A stretch of 5,403 bases of DNA from an uncultured Collinsella sp. Lineage in GTDB: Bacteria; Actinomycetota; Coriobacteriia; Coriobacteriales; Coriobacteriaceae. Every line of letters begins with the position of its first letter. Within the stretch, counting starts at the first letter, position 1. The position numbers were made by a program, and so were the translations under genes. Below the pieces are notes generated by a model. It had not been told where the DNA came from. It did no database searches and worked only from the letters and a program-made list of their open reading frames with translations. Shown here in pieces: positions 4,635 to 5,403 of this stretch. The stretch lies in the NCBI GenBank assembly GCA_902494605.1, contig CABUUG010000125.1, positions 1 through 5,403 on the forward strand. Reading direction: 5' to 3'.

Positions 4635-5403
4635 ATGTACATTTCCACACATCAGGCTCTACTCGACTTTTGCCAGCGCGCCCGTAAGTTCGACGCGATT
4701 GCCGTCGATACCGAGTTTTTGCGCGAGCGCACATTTCATCCGCGTCTGTGCTTGGTTCAGATTGCCACCCCTGCCGAGAGCGTCGCGGTCGATCCCCTGG
4801 TAATCGACGACCTCTCGCCGCTGGCCGAGCTTATGGCCGACGAGAGCGTGACCAAGGTCTTCCACGCCTGCTCGCAGGATATGGAGGTCATGCTCCATAC
4901 CGTGGGCGTGCTGCCACGACCGATTTTCGATACGCAGGTCGCCGCCGCTTTTTTGGGCGAGCGCCAGCAGATTTCCTACGGCGCGCTCGTGCAGACGTTT
5001 TGCGGCGTCTCGCTGCCCAAGACCGAGTCGCTGACCGACTGGTCGCGTCGCCCGCTGACCGATAAGCAGATTGAGTACGCGATCGATGACGTCAAATACC
5101 TGATCGTCGCCTATACCGAGATGATGAGCCGCCTGCGCGAGCTGGGCCGCGTGGACTGGGTGCTCGACGAGTTGCGTCCTCTGGTCGATGAGTCGCACTA
5201 CCGTGCCGATCGCCACGAGGCGTTCCGTAAGGTCAAGCGCATCAATTCGTGCAGCCGTCACCAGTTGGGCATCGCGCGCGAGCTCGCCGCCTGGCGCGAG
5301 GATCGCGCCGAGCGCCGTAACATCCCGCGCAAGTGGGTCATGTCCGACGACACGCTGCTTGCGCTCGTTAAGCGCAATCCCGTGCGCGTTGAGGAGTTCC
5401 GTA
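4635..5403 (+). CDS. rnd: Ribonuclease D, 5' part (cut by window end)
   Basis: The first 256 codons of RNase D, a 3'-5' exoribonuclease that trims tRNA and other structured RNA precursors in the cytoplasm. The DEDDy active site is intact: VDTEF gives Asp25 and Glu27 (ExoI), HACSQDMEV gives Asp82 (ExoII), and YAIDD gives Tyr148 and Asp152 (ExoIII, Tyr-x3-Asp). The exonuclease domain is followed from about 205 by the start of an HRDC domain (RHQLGIARELAAWREDRAERR). E. coli RNase D has about 375 residues, so roughly a third is beyond the window. The ATG aligns with the family's N-terminus; its ribosome site is weak (GATGGG), and an in-frame GTG at 4599 is a less likely start. It is divergent from the lipid kinase with a 98-base gap. 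Confidence 0.93.
   Translation, partial: MYISTHQALLDFCQRARKFDAIAVDTEFLRERTFHPRLCLVQIATPAESVAVDPLVIDDLSPLAELMADESVTKVFHACSQDMEVMLHTVGVLPRPIFDTQVAAAFLGERQQISYGALVQTFCGVSLPKTESLTDWSRRPLTDKQIEYAIDDVKYLIVAYTEMMSRLRELGRVDWVLDELRPLVDESHYRADRHEAFRKVKRINSCSRHQLGIARELAAWREDRAERRNIPRKWVMSDDTLLALVKRNPVRVEEFR

Noticed and set aside
4659..5261. Minus-strand open frame of 200 residues
   Set aside because: Antisense to ribonuclease D, whose DEDDy motifs prove the plus strand is coding; the mirror frame stays open because of GC-rich codons.

Overview
The window looks like chromosomal DNA from a high-GC, Gram-positive gut actinobacterium of the Coriobacteriia, most likely Collinsella or a close relative. This rests on three things: GC-rich coding DNA broken by AT-rich intergenic gaps, a sortase-type LPxTG surface protein, and the general style of the proteins. 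The taxonomic call is inference; the window has no rRNA or other marker gene.

Layout from left to right. Positions 1-303 hold no convincing gene. They carry a short tandem/inverted repeat cluster (90-170) and a roughly 100-bp nested inverted-repeat element (196-297) just behind the first gene. A minus-strand unit follows: a promoter near 1148-1156, a 22-residue leader peptide with three consecutive Trp codons (1021-1089), an intrinsic terminator (957-984), and a small polytopic membrane protein of the TrpP tryptophan-transporter type (304-876). Leader and terminator together read as a ribosome-mediated tryptophan attenuator controlling a tryptophan importer. Positions 1175-1272 hold a run of three hairpins, which includes the likely terminator of the next gene.

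Positions 1279-3210 (minus) encode a secreted C69-family dipeptidase with a signal peptide, an Ntn-type cysteine directly at the predicted cleavage point, a proline-rich wall spacer and an LPTTG sortase anchor. A 5'-UTR hairpin and a possible promoter lie upstream. Positions 3446-4536 (minus) form a small operon: a YegS/DagK-like lipid kinase, then a previously untracked 30-residue single-span membrane protein whose Shine-Dalgarno overlaps the kinase stop codon, then a strong intrinsic terminator. From 4635 a plus-strand ribonuclease D gene runs off the right edge. It is divergent from the kinase, with -10 boxes for the two directions overlapping at 4565-4572.

The genes do not form one pathway. 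Two themes are plausible: amino-acid/peptide acquisition (surface dipeptidase and tryptophan importer), and housekeeping (lipid kinase, RNase D). The most interesting material is the tryptophan leader, where a 20-base inverted repeat links the leader-peptide coding sequence to RNA beyond the terminator, and the unassigned structured element at 196-297.
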